Position numbers and translations under genes: made by a program. The notes below the pieces were generated by a model. That model did no database searches. It had not been told where the DNA came from and worked only from the letters and a program-made list of their open reading frames with translations. Positions 19,020-28,839 of a stretch of 64,000 bases of DNA are shown one piece after another; positions within the stretch are counted from its first letter, which is position 1, and every line of letters begins with the position of its first letter. The stretch covers positions 1 through 64,000 of the forward strand of contig NZ_RCWB01000007.1 in NCBI RefSeq assembly GCF_018448885.1. The letters are read 5' to 3'. This stretch comes from Photorhabdus caribbeanensis. Its GTDB lineage: Bacteria > Pseudomonadota > Gammaproteobacteria > Enterobacterales > Enterobacteriaceae.

Positions 19020-20227
19020 AAATATAGCTCCTGTGGTCGCAGAATTGGCGCTTTACTGTCAATACTGTCATAGTAATGAGCCAACCAACCAGCGGCACGG
19101 CTAAAGCAAAGGAGAGCAGTATTCATGTGCGACTTGAAACCAGCCCTACGAAGTAGCAACCCATTAAATAGATCCGGATTTGGATATAATCCCCGTTGCG
19201 AAAAATACGGCCTTTTCGATACTTCTGATGCAAGTTCCTGCGAAATATTTACATAGGAAGAAATAACATCGAATTTTTCCTTCTGTTTGATAAGAATATC
19301 GCTCATGTAAGAAGCTCTAGGGTCTGGTTGTTTATAAATTCGATGACCAAATCCCATAAGACGTTGCTTTCTTTCTACTAGCTCATCAATAAAAGTACTA
19401 ATATTTTTAGAATTGTCGTGTATATCATCGATCATTAAACCAACTTCCCCACTCGCTCCTCCATGAAGAGGGCCACTGAATGCGCAAATACCCGCAGCTA
19501 CAGCATTAAATGGATCTGCACCGGAACTCGCTACAGCTCTAACGGTTGCAGTTGAGCAGTTCAGCCCATGTTCTGCATGAAGAATTAAAAACTTGTTTAA
19601 CATTTCTTCTGCTACATCGTCACACTGTTGTCCAAAACATGTTGCTAAAAAGCTTGCCAAGAATCGATGCTTAGTACCGAAAAAAGTTTTAAATACAGGT
19701 TCGGATATAGCATATTTCTGAACATATATAGCAATTGCGGCAGCTATTGCTGCCAAAATAGATGCAGTAATTATCAAACGTTCGTCCTTTGTTTTTACAG
19801 AACAGTCAGAAAGCCATTTACCCTGCAAAGATAGAACTGCAATTGTAAGGAAATCAGTAGGAGTAGTATCGAATATTACTGGTGTTAACTTTTCAATATG
19901 CTTGAGTGCTGATAGGTAATTGTTATGGAGCATATCTAAAAACTCCTCACTTCCTTCTGAATTTAGTTTTCCTGTAATTAGAAGATACACAACATCACTA
20001 AAAGAATAGTTATTTGCCAGATCTCTGACATTATGGCCTCGGTACTCAAGCTTCAACTCTTTTTCATCGATTCGTCCTACATTACTTCTACAGATGGCTG
20101 TTTGCATTAAACCTTCATCGAGGATCTTCATCTTTATTTTTCTATTTGGCTTGAGAATAGTTTGGTCTGATAATTGTTGTACTTCAAAAAATTCATTAAT
20201 TGATTTTGGTAAGATTTTGGACGTCAT
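19016..20227 (-). CDS. Citrate synthase family protein
   Basis: A 403-residue protein with the catalytic residues of citrate and methylcitrate synthases in place: LHGGASGEV (His near 252), MGFGHRIYKQPDPRA (His near 292) and YPNPDLFNG (Asp near 350). HAEHGLNCSTATVR replaces the usual HADHEQNCSTSTVR. The N-terminus has LEYRGHNVRDLA, as in methylcitrate-type enzymes. It should condense an acyl-CoA with a 2-oxo acid. Its place in a leftward operon with an acyl-CoA ligase, an oxidoreductase and an exporter, away from TCA genes, suggests a biosynthetic rather than a central-metabolic role. Lower sequence match outside the active site fits a diverged specificity. It is first in the coupled part of the operon; an ERIC copy separates it from the next gene upstream. 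Confidence 0.87.
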   Translation of the reverse strand: MTSKILPKSINEFFEVQQLSDQTILKPNRKIKMKILDEGLMQTAICRSNVGRIDEKELKLEYRGHNVRDLANNYSFSDVVYLLITGKLNSEGSEEFLDMLHNNYLSALKHIEKLTPVIFDTTPTDFLTIAVLSLQGKWLSDCSVKTKDERLIITASILAAIAAAIAIYVQKYAISEPVFKTFFGTKHRFLASFLATCFGQQCDDVAEEMLNKFLILHAEHGLNCSTATVRAVASSGADPFNAVAAGICAFSGPLHGGASGEVGLMIDDIHDNSKNISTFIDELVERKQRLMGFGHRIYKQPDPRASYMSDILIKQKEKFDVISSYVNISQELASEVSKRPYFSQRGLYPNPDLFNGLLLRRAGFKSHMNTALLCFSRAAGWLAHYYDSIDSKAPILRPQELYL

Positions 20228-20361
20228 ACTTTATTCCTCTTAATAATATATGTGCATTAAACTGACACATTGATTTAAATAGGATTACAATAATCAAATT
20301 ATTACACTAGCTAATGACGATGTTTGGATACGAATCAATACCTTACTGATCGTAATATGTT

Positions 20362-20488
20362 TATACCCGTTATCTTTCAAGTTGCCTCTTTGTTGGCTGC
20401 ACTCGCTCACCCCGGTCACATAGTTTGCTATGCCCCCGGGGATTCTCTCCCTTACCGTCGCGATGCATCTTGAAATCCGTAGGGTATA
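20362..20488. repeat. ERIC-type intergenic repeat, copy 1 (127 bp)
   Basis: An imperfect palindrome from TATACCCGTTATC to AGGGTATA, with the central GCTCACCCCGG...CCCGGGGATTC typical of enterobacterial repetitive intergenic consensus elements. Three further copies in this window (33174, 38788, 60102) share ends and core. It lies between the citrate-synthase homologue and the nucleotidyltransferase gene and may affect the stability of a shared transcript. Confidence 0.88.
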
Positions 20489-20513
20489 GTTAAAAGAACT
20501 AGCGTCATTCCGT

Positions 20514-21980
20514 CTATAAAATTGACTTCTCGACCTGTACCATATTTAATCTCTCTGCCACTATTTCACATGCGTCAAGTAATAAATAGAATAAATTTTC
20601 TAATTCCGCTCGACTTCCAATAAGCAATTTTTGCTTCAGCGTATTCTCACATTCTTTTAGGTTTTGCGTATATTTAATAATGTCGGTGAGGATTTCGTTG
20701 TCTCTGTAATATTCCAAAACCTGAGTTTTCTTTGTTGGATAGAAACCACTTTTTAGGATTTGCAAAGGGCGTAAGCAACCGTGATCGGTAAGTTTCATCA
20801 TCAGCCCAAGCATATAATGTGCTCGATGTCCATATGTACCAGAAATCAGATAAGAACGAGCTATTTGCCTTATAGTAAATAAGTTATTAATAATGCCATA
20901 TATATCGCTTTTCAATGACGGTTTCATTTCTAAAGCAAGATTACCATAGACACGCTTAGTTCCATTAATGAGCGCATATGCTCTGAAACTAGGATACTGG
21001 TGAACATTCGATTTACTATATACAGAGATGGATAAATCCTTGAACCTAGATTGTGTTGAGCGAATTGCTTCAAGGATAACTGTATCGACTTTATCCACGA
21101 TAACAATAGAGTCTATATCTGAACCACTTCGCATATCACCCCGGGCAGCACTACCGTGGAGATAAAAGGCTAATAATCTACCTCCAATAAACTGTCTTAA
21201 AAGAATAATCACTTGATCAATAAGCGGTTGTAATGAAAGAAGATCGTCTACTTTACCCTGTGTTGAAACAATACGTGTCTCCGGGTAAAAGTGCTGCAAC
21301 AACGTCGAATAGTACTCCGCGATTCCACTTAACCGTGCCGCTGCATCACGAAAAATATTAATATTGGACAAAAGTTCTTTTTCAAATTTTTGCCAAGATG
21401 TATTGCAAGTGACCAGCCAATTAAGATCTTCTGTTGGTATTTTCAAAACATATGCACTATTTTTGTGAATACAAGATAGTTCCTCCGATTCGAGCAAACG
21501 ATATAGCCCCAATTCGGCGTAACGCATTGCCCAACCAAGCTGGCGTACTCCCCAAACGTGAGTCTTTGGCGTCAAGTTTCTGAGGTAGTAAAGACGTGCA
21601 ATATGGGCAACGCTAAAAACTGCTTGTCTATATATATCAAGATTTCCTTTGATATTAGGGAGTACCACATCACTTATTTTTTCCGACCGTAAGAGCCAAG
21701 GATTCTTAGTAAATTGCCACATACAATGAGGCGGATAATATGACAACTCACTAATCGTAAGATAATTTAGGGTAAACTCAAAAAACTCTGCCTGAAGGTA
21801 TCTTAGCGATGTAATGCAACCTGTGACGAAATTATCAGGTAAAATCACGTAGAAATGCCTCACACACCGAGAAGAATAATCGGGTTGACGGAGATATGAA
21901 TCAGTTTCCACAATACCAAGGAGATTCTCTCCAAAAACTTCTAATGCGGACTGAATAAAATAGTCAGTTCTTGCGTCCAT
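20514..21980 (-). CDS. Nucleotidyltransferase-fold protein of unknown role
   Basis: A 488-residue protein. Near residues 275-295 it has HGSAARGDMRSGSDIDSIVIVD, the G-S-x(n)-D-x-D motif of pol-beta-type nucleotidyltransferases, followed by a possible third acidic residue in KDLSISVY. Helical sequence follows to the C-terminus. The N-terminal 120 residues (LLGIVETDSYL onward) may be a second, degenerate copy of the fold, but I see no catalytic motif there. Family members transfer AMP or other nucleotides to small molecules or proteins, or act in toxin-antitoxin pairs. Here it sits among biosynthetic genes on the same strand, so a tailoring or activating step is possible. I do not recognise a characterised orthologue. 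Confidence 0.65.
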   Translation of the reverse strand: MDARTDYFIQSALEVFGENLLGIVETDSYLRQPDYSSRCVRHFYVILPDNFVTGCITSLRYLQAEFFEFTLNYLTISELSYYPPHCMWQFTKNPWLLRSEKISDVVLPNIKGNLDIYRQAVFSVAHIARLYYLRNLTPKTHVWGVRQLGWAMRYAELGLYRLLESEELSCIHKNSAYVLKIPTEDLNWLVTCNTSWQKFEKELLSNINIFRDAAARLSGIAEYYSTLLQHFYPETRIVSTQGKVDDLLSLQPLIDQVIILLRQFIGGRLLAFYLHGSAARGDMRSGSDIDSIVIVDKVDTVILEAIRSTQSRFKDLSISVYSKSNVHQYPSFRAYALINGTKRVYGNLALEMKPSLKSDIYGIINNLFTIRQIARSYLISGTYGHRAHYMLGLMMKLTDHGCLRPLQILKSGFYPTKKTQVLEYYRDNEILTDIIKYTQNLKECENTLKQKLLIGSRAELENLFYLLLDACEIVAERLNMVQVEKSIL

Positions 21981-22027
21981 ATAAATTTACCCTATAAGTA
22001 TATCAAATCTATAAATCATGCATCGAA

Positions 22028-23041
22028 TCAAGCTACATGCTTTAATAAGTTATAGTCGTAAGCAACAGGGATCTCAATTAAAAACGGTTCATTAAGAAGA
22101 TATGCCTGTTCCAAGACTTTCGGAAGTTCTTCTGGATTCCTGAGTAAAACAGATTTCATGCCGTTAGCATTCGCCAATAAATGAAATTGAACCGGCCCTA
22201 GCTCCGTCATGCCTTTTGCCGGTTCTTCACTGTGTAAGCCTTGATAATACTTTATTAAACCGAAACAAGAATCTGACAGTACTATGATGATAACTGGCAA
22301 TTTATATCTAACAGCTGTTTCCAAGTCTTGACTTGTAGAATGAAAACCGCCATCGCCACAAATGGCTACAACTTTTTCTGAGGGATTACAAAGCTTCGCG
22401 GCTAACGCTGCGGGAAGGCCGAAACCAAAACTTCCACACACGTTGGAACAGATGAATCTATTAGGCATATGAGTACGGGCTAATAAACCAGCATACTGTT
22501 TGTGCAAACCGACATCACTGCATAGAATACCACTATCCCCCAAATAGTTGCTGATTACCTTCATAATCCTAGGAATATCAGTCGTTCCAGGCTTAACACT
22601 AATTGCTTTTCGTTCATCGAAGATCTCTTTAAGCTCTTTATGCTTTTCAGAGAAACCTTGGTTCCTCACAGTACAAACATTCCTGAGATAACGCAATGAC
22701 TGCTCAATATTGCCTAAACAATTCACTTTTGGCTGAAAAACTTCTTCCATCGGAATATCGAAACTATTTATTACAATAGTATCCTTATTACAGCCCCACA
22801 AAGATGGTTTTAGATCTTCCCCAAAGTCGTAACCGATTAAAATAAGAAGATCAACATCGTCGAAAAGGTCTGATACTATTGGCCGACGATATACTCCATC
22901 AAGATATTTATTAGCTGCGGTTAAAAATAAACGATGTTTTTCAGATATTGCACCTTTTGCAGCCAAAGAACATATTATTGGAACATTGAGCTGTTCTGCA
23001 AAGAGTCTTACTTCGTTATGAAACAGTTGCCGGGTATGGGC
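22028..23041 (-). pseudogene. Truncated ThDP-dependent enzyme (acetolactate-synthase-like), middle and C-terminal domains only
   Basis: The readable frame covers the end of the central domain (HNEVRLFAEQLNVPIICSL, LLILIGYDFGE) and the whole C-terminal ThDP-binding domain (SFGFGLPAALAAKL; GDGGFHSTSQDLETAV; LSDSCFGLIKYYQ). Usual family length is about 550 residues; here about 338 can be read before an in-frame TAG at 23042-23044. The N-terminal domain with the glutamate that activates ThDP is missing. The longest frame with a start codon (to 22966) begins at a TTG inside the conserved SLAAKG motif, so that start is not credible. Just upstream is a copied scrap of the ligase gene, marking a rearrangement that removed the 5' half. 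The intact enzyme would decarboxylate a 2-oxo acid and could have supplied the same pathway. Confidence 0.75.
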
Positions 23042-23069
23042 CTATTAGCACCTCAGCCCTGATAACTGG

Positions 23070-23275
23070 ACAGTCTTTCCATCAAAAGGCACCTGTCGTC
23101 CCGTATTTTCCTCAAAAACACAAATTTGACCTTGTAAATTTGAGGCAATGCCCTGACGCATCCTCTTGGATATTCTTGCAGATTTATGGAGCTTCTCCCA
23201 ATCGCTCTTCTCTTCACACATAACGACAAGTCATACCATAGACTTATGTTACTGTTATTCCAATGGAATCTAATA
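23070..23275 (-). pseudogene. Degraded fragment of the acyl-CoA ligase gene
   Basis: This stretch matches 15315-15534 inside the ligase gene almost base for base, with scattered substitutions and a deletion of about 14 bases near 23230. No useful reading frame remains. It shows that a second copy of at least part of this cluster once lay here, in the same orientation. Confidence 0.85.
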
Positions 23276-23361
23276 ATGAACGTCCTACGTGATGAAATAT
23301 TTTCGAAGTGTAAGAATATGTCTTATACTATAGAATATTAATTATCTGAATGAGGTGTATT

Positions 23362-23619
23362 ATGGTATCGCGTACAATGACAGTAGATACCGGCGAAGAA
23401 TTACGTGGTTTTGTAGAAAGCTTGGTTAAATCAGGTTATTACAAAACTAATAGTGAAGTCGTTCGGGAAGGATTACGGTTATTACAGGAAAAACAAGCTG
23501 AGTCCAAACTGGAAGCGCTTCGTCAGCTAATTGATGAAGGTGATAACAGTGGCGAAGTTGTAGCGTGGAATCTCAATACTTTCCTTACACGTATGAAAAA
23601 TAAAACACACAATGTCTAG
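23362..23619 (+). CDS. parD: ParD-like antitoxin (ribbon-helix-helix)
   Basis: An 85-residue protein beginning MVSRTMTVDTGEELRGFV, with the short N-terminal beta strand and two helices of the ParD/CopG fold (VESLVKSGYYKTNSEVVREGLRLL). The charged C-terminal tail would cap the toxin. The start at 23362 is preferred to the ATG at 23350 because GAGGTG lies 5 bp before it. The gene overlaps the ParE toxin gene by 8 bp. ParD normally binds its own promoter as a dimer and represses the pair. The module sits in a junk-rich junction between the metabolic cluster and lsr, a usual place for mobile stabilising modules. Confidence 0.85.
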   Translation: MVSRTMTVDTGEELRGFVESLVKSGYYKTNSEVVREGLRLLQEKQAESKLEALRQLIDEGDNSGEVVAWNLNTFLTRMKNKTHNV

Positions 23620-23911
23620 TAAAACATTTTTTCTAAAGCCTAAAGCTGAACAGGATTTAGAAGCCATTTTTGAATACAGTTATCAAGAATTTGGCCTAGA
23701 AAAAGCGTATCAATATATCAAGAATATCGACAGGGCTTTTCATACACTTGTTGAAGCTCCCGGGCTGGCCCGGAATTACAACCATGTTCGACTTGGGCTA
23801 AAGGCATTCCCGGTTGCTTCACATATTATCTTTTTTCGTTTAATGGCAAATGGGATCACAATTGTAAGAGTCTTACATCAATCTATGGATTATCAACAGC
23901 ACATGGAATGA
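23612..23911 (+). CDS. parE: ParE-like toxin (RelE/ParE superfamily)
   Basis: A 99-residue protein with the ParE pattern: an N-terminal FFLKPKAEQDLEAIFEYS helix, a central GLARNYNHVRLGLKAFPV stretch and the C-terminal ITIVRVLHQSMDYQQHM. ParE toxins poison DNA gyrase. The C-terminal RVLHQSMD motif fits active members. The gene starts inside the antitoxin gene, so translation is coupled. Its stop is followed in the same frame by what looks like a transposase tail (23912-24043), hinting that the module's right end abuts a mobile-element remnant. Confidence 0.86.
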   Translation: MSSKTFFLKPKAEQDLEAIFEYSYQEFGLEKAYQYIKNIDRAFHTLVEAPGLARNYNHVRLGLKAFPVASHIIFFRLMANGITIVRVLHQSMDYQQHME

Positions 23912-24043
23912 ATACTGAGGTTTCGCAAAAACCAGCCTGGCAGGAAGGAGGGGAAGATCAGGATCTCTAATGATCGGGTTTTGAGATTCAATCGTGTAAA
24001 AAATCACTTAACACGTGCTGAACATTTGGCATTGGCATCTTGA
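23912..24043 (+). pseudogene. Possible C-terminal remnant of a transposase
   Basis: The frame that continues directly after the ParE stop encodes 43 residues including RKNQPGRKEGKIRISN and RVLRFNRVKNHLTRAEHL, then TGA. The basic, Arg/Lys-rich ending looks like a transposase C-terminus. Shortly after (about 24055) comes GAGGCTGTCCTAGATAAG, which looks like the end of an insertion sequence. No start codon or catalytic part remains. The identification is from general appearance only. Confidence 0.35.
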
Positions 24044-24119
24044 TCGTCATAGTTAAATATAGAGGCTGTCCTAGATAAGTCATTTGCTCTAGGATATCCA
24101 AATGAGAAAAATCCTGATT

Positions 24120-24162
24120 ATTAAGAAGATATGCTTGTTCCAAGACTTTCGGAAGTTCTTCT
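24120..24162 (-). pseudogene. Fragment of the ThDP-enzyme gene
   Basis: These 43 bases equal 22091-22133, the 3' end of the truncated ThDP gene, with one mismatch and the same orientation. With the ligase scrap at 23070 it marks the outline of a lost second copy of the cluster. The rest of 24163-24388 contains no gene I can support. Confidence 0.75.
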
Positions 24163-24388
24163 TTTTGAATTTGTTCCCATATTAAGAAATACAGTCGGTA
24201 CCTTTCAATTCCAGATCCACATCACAGTATTATTGAAGCAGCCAGACCATGAATACTGGTAAATTCACTGTTATCACAAACCACTACCACGACATCACAC
24301 AATTTCAGGTATTAAGGGAATACTTGGTGCACCAGTCGCCTATCAGCACAAGCGCACCTAGCAATACGGTAGATCAATCCATTGCAAG

Positions 24389-25981
24389 CTATAATCCCGG
24401 CGCTTTCCATAATGAAGTTGTCAAACCATGATCGACCAACGTTAATTGATCGGCATATATCGCCTGCCAGTCCTGTTTAGCCTTTTGATACACTTCATAA
24501 TGTTCAGGATTTGGCTGATATTCATGCTGCCAACGCACCAGTTTTTCCCCTGTCGTTCCCATTGCATCATAAAGCCCAACCCCCACTCCGGCGGCAATGG
24601 CACACCCCAAAGCAGTTGATTCTTTAACCATCGGCACCCGAACCGGCAATCCTGTCACATCAGATAAAATCTGGCTCCATAATTTTCCTTTTGAACCACC
24701 ACCAGCGAATACCAGTGAATCCGGTTTCACTGCGGAAAAAGCAGAAATCAGATCCAGATTACAGGCCGAGACAATCGCTGCGTTCTCTTCCAACGCACGA
24801 AATAGGGTCGCTTTATTACATTTTTCAGGATCAATGGAAAGGTTAATAAAGGAAGGCGCGGCGTGATACCAAGCTTTAAATCGCATCACATCAGAGAAAA
24901 TTGGCATGATACCGTAAGAGCCTGCCGGGACTCTGGCCGCCATATCTTCCAGTAAGCTATAAGTATCAACACCAAGACGCTCCGCCAACAGCTTTTCTTC
25001 TGCGCAAAATGCATCCCTAAACCAACGCATGGTTAAGCCAGTAAAGAAACTAATGGACTCCGCCTGAACCATGCCGGGAATAACATGAGGATTTATCCGT
25101 GTATTCATATTTGGGTCAGTGACCGGTTCCGGCAGATTGACCACCTGCTGCCAAAATGTGCCGCCAATCACGGCGGTCTGAGCTGGCTTGACAACACCTA
25201 AACCAAGGCAGCCGAGCTGTACATCACCACCCCCCATAATGACCGGTGTGCCAACGTTCAGTCCACATTGAGTAGCGGCTTTCTCAGTGACGTAACCTAA
25301 CAAGGTTCCCGTCTCTTTTACCGGCGAAAGAATATCAGAGCGCAATCCTGCCATCTCAAGGAGATCAGGACGCCAATCACGGCTTGCCAGATCCAGCATG
25401 CCTGTCGTACCGGCATTGGAGGGATCAACCGCCAACTCACCACTGAGCATACTTGCCAGCCAGTCGCTGATCATGGTTAAGGCCGTCGCCTGATGATAGA
25501 TATCCGGGCGATGATGAGCCAACCATAACAGACGAGGCATCGCACCCAAGGCTAATGTTTGCCCTGAACACTGATAAACATCATACTCAAAAGTGTTGTT
25601 ATACAGCGCCTTCAATTCACTCACTTCATGGCTGGAACGCGCATCCACATTGGCACAAGCCCAAATCGGCTCACCATTGCGGTTATAAAGCACAATGCCT
25701 TCCCGCATGGAACAGGATGCCACCCCCTGAATAGCACTGGCAGGCAATCCCGCGGTTTTTAGCGCCTGGCGAATACATTGGCATGCAAGTTGCCAGTTCG
25801 TCGCTAAATCAAATTCCATTGATCCCGGTACATCAGGCACAGGCTGATGTATCCATTCAGCCTGCCCTGCGGCGATCTGATTCCCTTCAAGATCAAATAT
25901 CACTGCACGAACACTCCCTGTTCCTGCATCAAGCGCCATCAGATATTTTCCCGATGGATTAGCACTACGGCGTTGATTCAT
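24389..25981 (-). CDS. lsrK: Autoinducer-2 kinase LsrK
   Basis: A 530-residue FGGY-family carbohydrate kinase. The N-terminal phosphate-binding segment is [17 protein letters not shown]. The C-terminal half has [18 protein letters not shown], and [15 protein letters not shown] closes the ATP site. LsrK phosphorylates imported AI-2 (DPD) in the cytoplasm, trapping it and making the ligand that releases LsrR. Length equals that of enteric LsrK. It lies downstream of lsrR on the same strand with 89 bp between, and across the divergent promoter from lsrACDBFG, as in Escherichia and Salmonella. The identification is firm because the whole operon is present. Confidence 0.95.
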   Translation of the reverse strand: MNQRRSANPSGKYLMALDAGTGSVRAVIFDLEGNQIAAGQAEWIHQPVPDVPGSMEFDLATNWQLACQCIRQALKTAGLPASAIQGVASCSMREGIVLYNRNGEPIWACANVDARSSHEVSELKALYNNTFEYDVYQCSGQTLALGAMPRLLWLAHHRPDIYHQATALTMISDWLASMLSGELAVDPSNAGTTGMLDLASRDWRPDLLEMAGLRSDILSPVKETGTLLGYVTEKAATQCGLNVGTPVIMGGGDVQLGCLGLGVVKPAQTAVIGGTFWQQVVNLPEPVTDPNMNTRINPHVIPGMVQAESISFFTGLTMRWFRDAFCAEEKLLAERLGVDTYSLLEDMAARVPAGSYGIMPIFSDVMRFKAWYHAAPSFINLSIDPEKCNKATLFRALEENAAIVSACNLDLISAFSAVKPDSLVFAGGGSKGKLWSQILSDVTGLPVRVPMVKESTALGCAIAAGVGVGLYDAMGTTGEKLVRWQHEYQPNPEHYEVYQKAKQDWQAIYADQLTLVDHGLTTSLWKAPGL

Positions 25982-26070
25982 GATGCTATCCTCAGTTTAA
26001 TTACTTTTTGAACTTATAGCTTTACCTCAAATTTTTTCTGCTTATTTCACGGATAGAATCAATACAGGGT

Positions 26071-27072
26071 TCAGCGCAGCAAATTCAACATTGCTTTGGC
26101 AGTCTGTTCTTCTGTCACCAGTCCATTGATATATTGACCATTCAGCGCAGCAATAATGGCTTCCGCTTTCTCTTCCCCTCCCGCAACGCCAATCACTGTC
26201 GGGATGGTTTTCAGTTCTGGCATGGAGATGCCAATCAGCTCCTGATGAATCTGCATATCCTCCACCAATTCACCATCAGCGCGCATAAAATAGCCAAGAA
26301 TATCGCCCACAGCGCCTTTCCGGCCAAACATTAGCTGTTCACCACCACTGATATAACCAGAACGCATAATTGTCGCCTGCTGTTGCTGATTAACTGCGCC
26401 AATGCCAACGATAGCAATATCAGCCGCGCAAGCCGCTAGCAATACATCTCGGACACTGCTTTCCTGACGGAATGTCTCAGCAACCTGAGCCGTGGAAGCG
26501 CGTAATGGGGCGGGGATAATACTGATTGAACAAGCTGCATCCAGTTGACCAATACCGGTCATATAAGGACCGACTCCACCGGATAATGTGACTAGCCTAA
26601 TTTGTTGCGATGAGATAAAACCACTTAAATGTTGCAATGTGCACATGGTCGTTTCACCAAATCCCACTGCTAATAATTGCTGGGGTTCAATCAATGCCAT
26701 CAGCAAATGTGCCGCGCCAACCCCCAATCTGGCATTAAGATTCATATTCGCCAGCGCAGGTAAAACGCGCACCTGTTTCAAAGAGAAATGTTTTTGCAGG
26801 GTATCTTCCAGCTCCAGACACCCCTCATAACGAGAGTTAATTTGTACCCGAATGACACCTGATTGCCGCCCTTTCTCCAGTAATCTGGAAACTTTTAACC
26901 GGCTCAAACCAAGCAAATCGCCGATGTCGCCTTGTGTCAGGCCATCGTGATAGTAAAACCATGCAATACGCGCAAGCAGCTCTTCTTCACTCATGCTATT
27001 ACCCGGATAGGTGTCCTCAGACGATATATTTTTCTCTTTAGCTGATTTTTCTTTCACTGATTTTATCGACAT
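26071..27072 (-). CDS. lsrR: Transcriptional repressor LsrR
   Basis: A SorC/DeoR-type regulator of about 333 residues. An N-terminal helix-turn-helix ([20 protein letters not shown]) is followed by a sugar-phosphate-binding domain ([42 protein letters not shown]). It should repress the lsr promoters until it binds phospho-AI-2. The ATG at 27070-27072 is preferred; an in-frame GTG lies two codons earlier. Upstream are three TGAACA words that may be its half-sites. The N-terminus is somewhat longer than in E. coli LsrR (about 317 residues). Confidence 0.95.
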   Translation of the reverse strand: MSIKSVKEKSAKEKNISSEDTYPGNSMSEEELLARIAWFYYHDGLTQGDIGDLLGLSRLKVSRLLEKGRQSGVIRVQINSRYEGCLELEDTLQKHFSLKQVRVLPALANMNLNARLGVGAAHLLMALIEPQQLLAVGFGETTMCTLQHLSGFISSQQIRLVTLSGGVGPYMTGIGQLDAACSISIIPAPLRASTAQVAETFRQESSVRDVLLAACAADIAIVGIGAVNQQQQATIMRSGYISGGEQLMFGRKGAVGDILGYFMRADGELVEDMQIHQELIGISMPELKTIPTVIGVAGGEEKAEAIIAALNGQYINGLVTEEQTAKAMLNLLR

Positions 27073-27303
27073 AACCACTTTCTTTTATCCGCACTCAACA
27101 GATAACCATTAAAACGTATAACACGCCAGAGTCTTACTGCAAAAATTTGAACACAATGCAATTAATATGTAAATTTTTCACAAAGTGTGATCTAAATATT
27201 GCCAATATCATAATTTAACAGCTACCATGTTGAACAATTGTTTTTCAAATATATAAATGTTCATTTTATTTGCCTCCGCACCTGTATGTAAGAGGATGCC
27301 GCG
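27073..27303. promoter_or_regulatory. Divergent lsrR / lsrACDBFG regulatory region
   Basis: The gap between the divergent lsrR and lsrA starts must hold both promoters. It contains TGAACA at 27148 and 27231 and its complement TGTTCA at 27258, spaced so that the last two form a dyad just upstream of lsrA. A TCACA-AAG-TGTGA dyad lies at 27178-27190 and resembles two back-to-back CRP half-sites. AI-2 operons of this type are known to be repressed by LsrR and activated by cAMP-CRP. The assignment of particular words to either protein is my inference. Confidence 0.55.
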
Positions 27304-28839
27304 ATGTTACATAACAACACCGCAGTACCACCGCTATTAGAAGTCAGTGGCATCAGTAAGCAATTTTCCGGCGTAATGGTACTGAAACATATTGATTTTA
27401 CTCTGCTTCCAGGGCAGATACATGCTCTGTTAGGGGGTAATGGCGCGGGCAAATCAACACTGATGAAGATTATTGCCGGTCTCGAACAGCCGGATAAAGG
27501 CATTCTCAAGATCAGCGGTAATCATGTTAGCCATCTTAATCCCACTAAAGCCCATCAATTCGGTATTTATCTGATACCACAAGAACCATTGCTATTTCCG
27601 AATTTGTCTGTACAGGAAAACATCCTGTTTTGTTTGCCAAAGCATCAGGTAGATAAGTCTAAAATGAAACAGCTACTGGCATTACTTGGCTGTCAACTAG
27701 ATCTACATGTCAGTGCTAGCAGCCTTAATGTTGCCGATCAGCAATTGGTCGAAATTATGCGTGGCCTGATGCGTAATTCAAAAATCTTAATCCTTGATGA
27801 ACCAACCGCCTCCCTGACGCCAGCAGAAACCGAACGCCTATTTGCCCAGCTCCGCGAGTTACAACAGCAAGGGGTCGGCATCATTTTTATTTCTCACAAG
27901 ATCCCTGAAATTTACCAATTAGCGGATCAGGTCAGTGTCATGCGTGACGGTAGTATTGCTTTAAGTGGCAAAATCCACGATTACACAACCGATGACATTA
28001 TTCAGGCCATTACACCAATCACGAAAAATCAGCCATTAAATGGCGCCCCAAAATTGAGCCTGGATCTCGGCAATAACCGGTGCCAAACAGCACCCGATCA
28101 ACCAATACTGACAGTCACAAAACTGAGCGGCGAGGGTTTCAGTAATATCACTTTCTCAGTGAAACCGGGTGAAATTCTTGGCTTGGCCGGGGTTGTTGGC
28201 GCAGGTCGTACAGAACTGGCTGAAACACTTTATGGCCTGCGCCCTGCAATATCCGGTGAAATCAAGTTAAAACAACATGCTGTTAATGGGCTAACAACCG
28301 CTCAACGTCTGGCTCAGGGTTTGGTTTATTTGCCGGAAGATCGGCAATCATCAGGGTTATTTCTGGATTCATCACTCGGCTGGAATATCTGCTCTCTAAC
28401 CCACAACCGCAATACATTCTGGATACGCCCTGCCTATGACAACGCGGTACTTGAACGCTATTGTCAAATTCTGAATATCAAATTCAGCCATATCAACCAA
28501 CCGATTAAAACGCTATCCGGCGGTAATCAACAAAAAATTCTGATTGCTAAATGTCTGGAAGCTCACCCCGCCGTCCTTATTATTGATGAACCTACACGTG
28601 GTGTGGATGTCGCGGCCCGCAATGATATTTATCAACTGATTCGTCATATCGCCCAACAGCAAGTGGCCATTATTTTTATTTCATCGGATCTGGATGAGGT
28701 GGTGCGCATGGCTGATCGGGTATTAGTCATGCATCAAGGAGAAATCAGTGGCGAATTAACTAAGCAACAGATGGATGTTGACACCATTATGCATATCGCC
28801 TTCGGCGAACATAAATCACAACAGGCGGCATCATGTTGA
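27304..28839 (+). CDS. lsrA: AI-2 ABC transporter ATP-binding protein LsrA
   Basis: A 511-residue protein with two ABC domains, as in sugar importers. The first has Walker [11 protein letters not shown] (near 50), a relaxed signature [11 protein letters not shown] and Walker [12 protein letters not shown]. The second has a degenerate P-loop ([13 protein letters not shown]), the signature [10 protein letters not shown] and Walker [12 protein letters not shown]. It powers AI-2 uptake with LsrC and LsrD. A GAGGA lies 8 bp before the ATG. The last 7 bp overlap lsrC, so the genes are coupled. Confidence 0.95.
   Translation: MLHNNTAVPPLLEVSGISKQFSGVMVLKHIDFTLLPGQIHALLGGNGAGKSTLMKIIAGLEQPDKGILKISGNHVSHLNPTKAHQFGIYLIPQEPLLFPNLSVQENILFCLPKHQVDKSKMKQLLALLGCQLDLHVSASSLNVADQQLVEIMRGLMRNSKILILDEPTASLTPAETERLFAQLRELQQQGVGIIFISHKIPEIYQLADQVSVMRDGSIALSGKIHDYTTDDIIQAITPITKNQPLNGAPKLSLDLGNNRCQTAPDQPILTVTKLSGEGFSNITFSVKPGEILGLAGVVGAGRTELAETLYGLRPAISGEIKLKQHAVNGLTTAQRLAQGLVYLPEDRQSSGLFLDSSLGWNICSLTHNRNTFWIRPAYDNAVLERYCQILNIKFSHINQPIKTLSGGNQQKILIAKCLEAHPAVLIIDEPTRGVDVAARNDIYQLIRHIAQQQVAIIFISSDLDEVVRMADRVLVMHQGEISGELTKQQMDVDTIMHIAFGEHKSQQAASC

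Noticed and set aside
24249-24431. 60-codon plus-strand frame overlapping the end of lsrK
   Set aside because: No start signal and no recognisable sequence; it lies in the scrap-filled junction.
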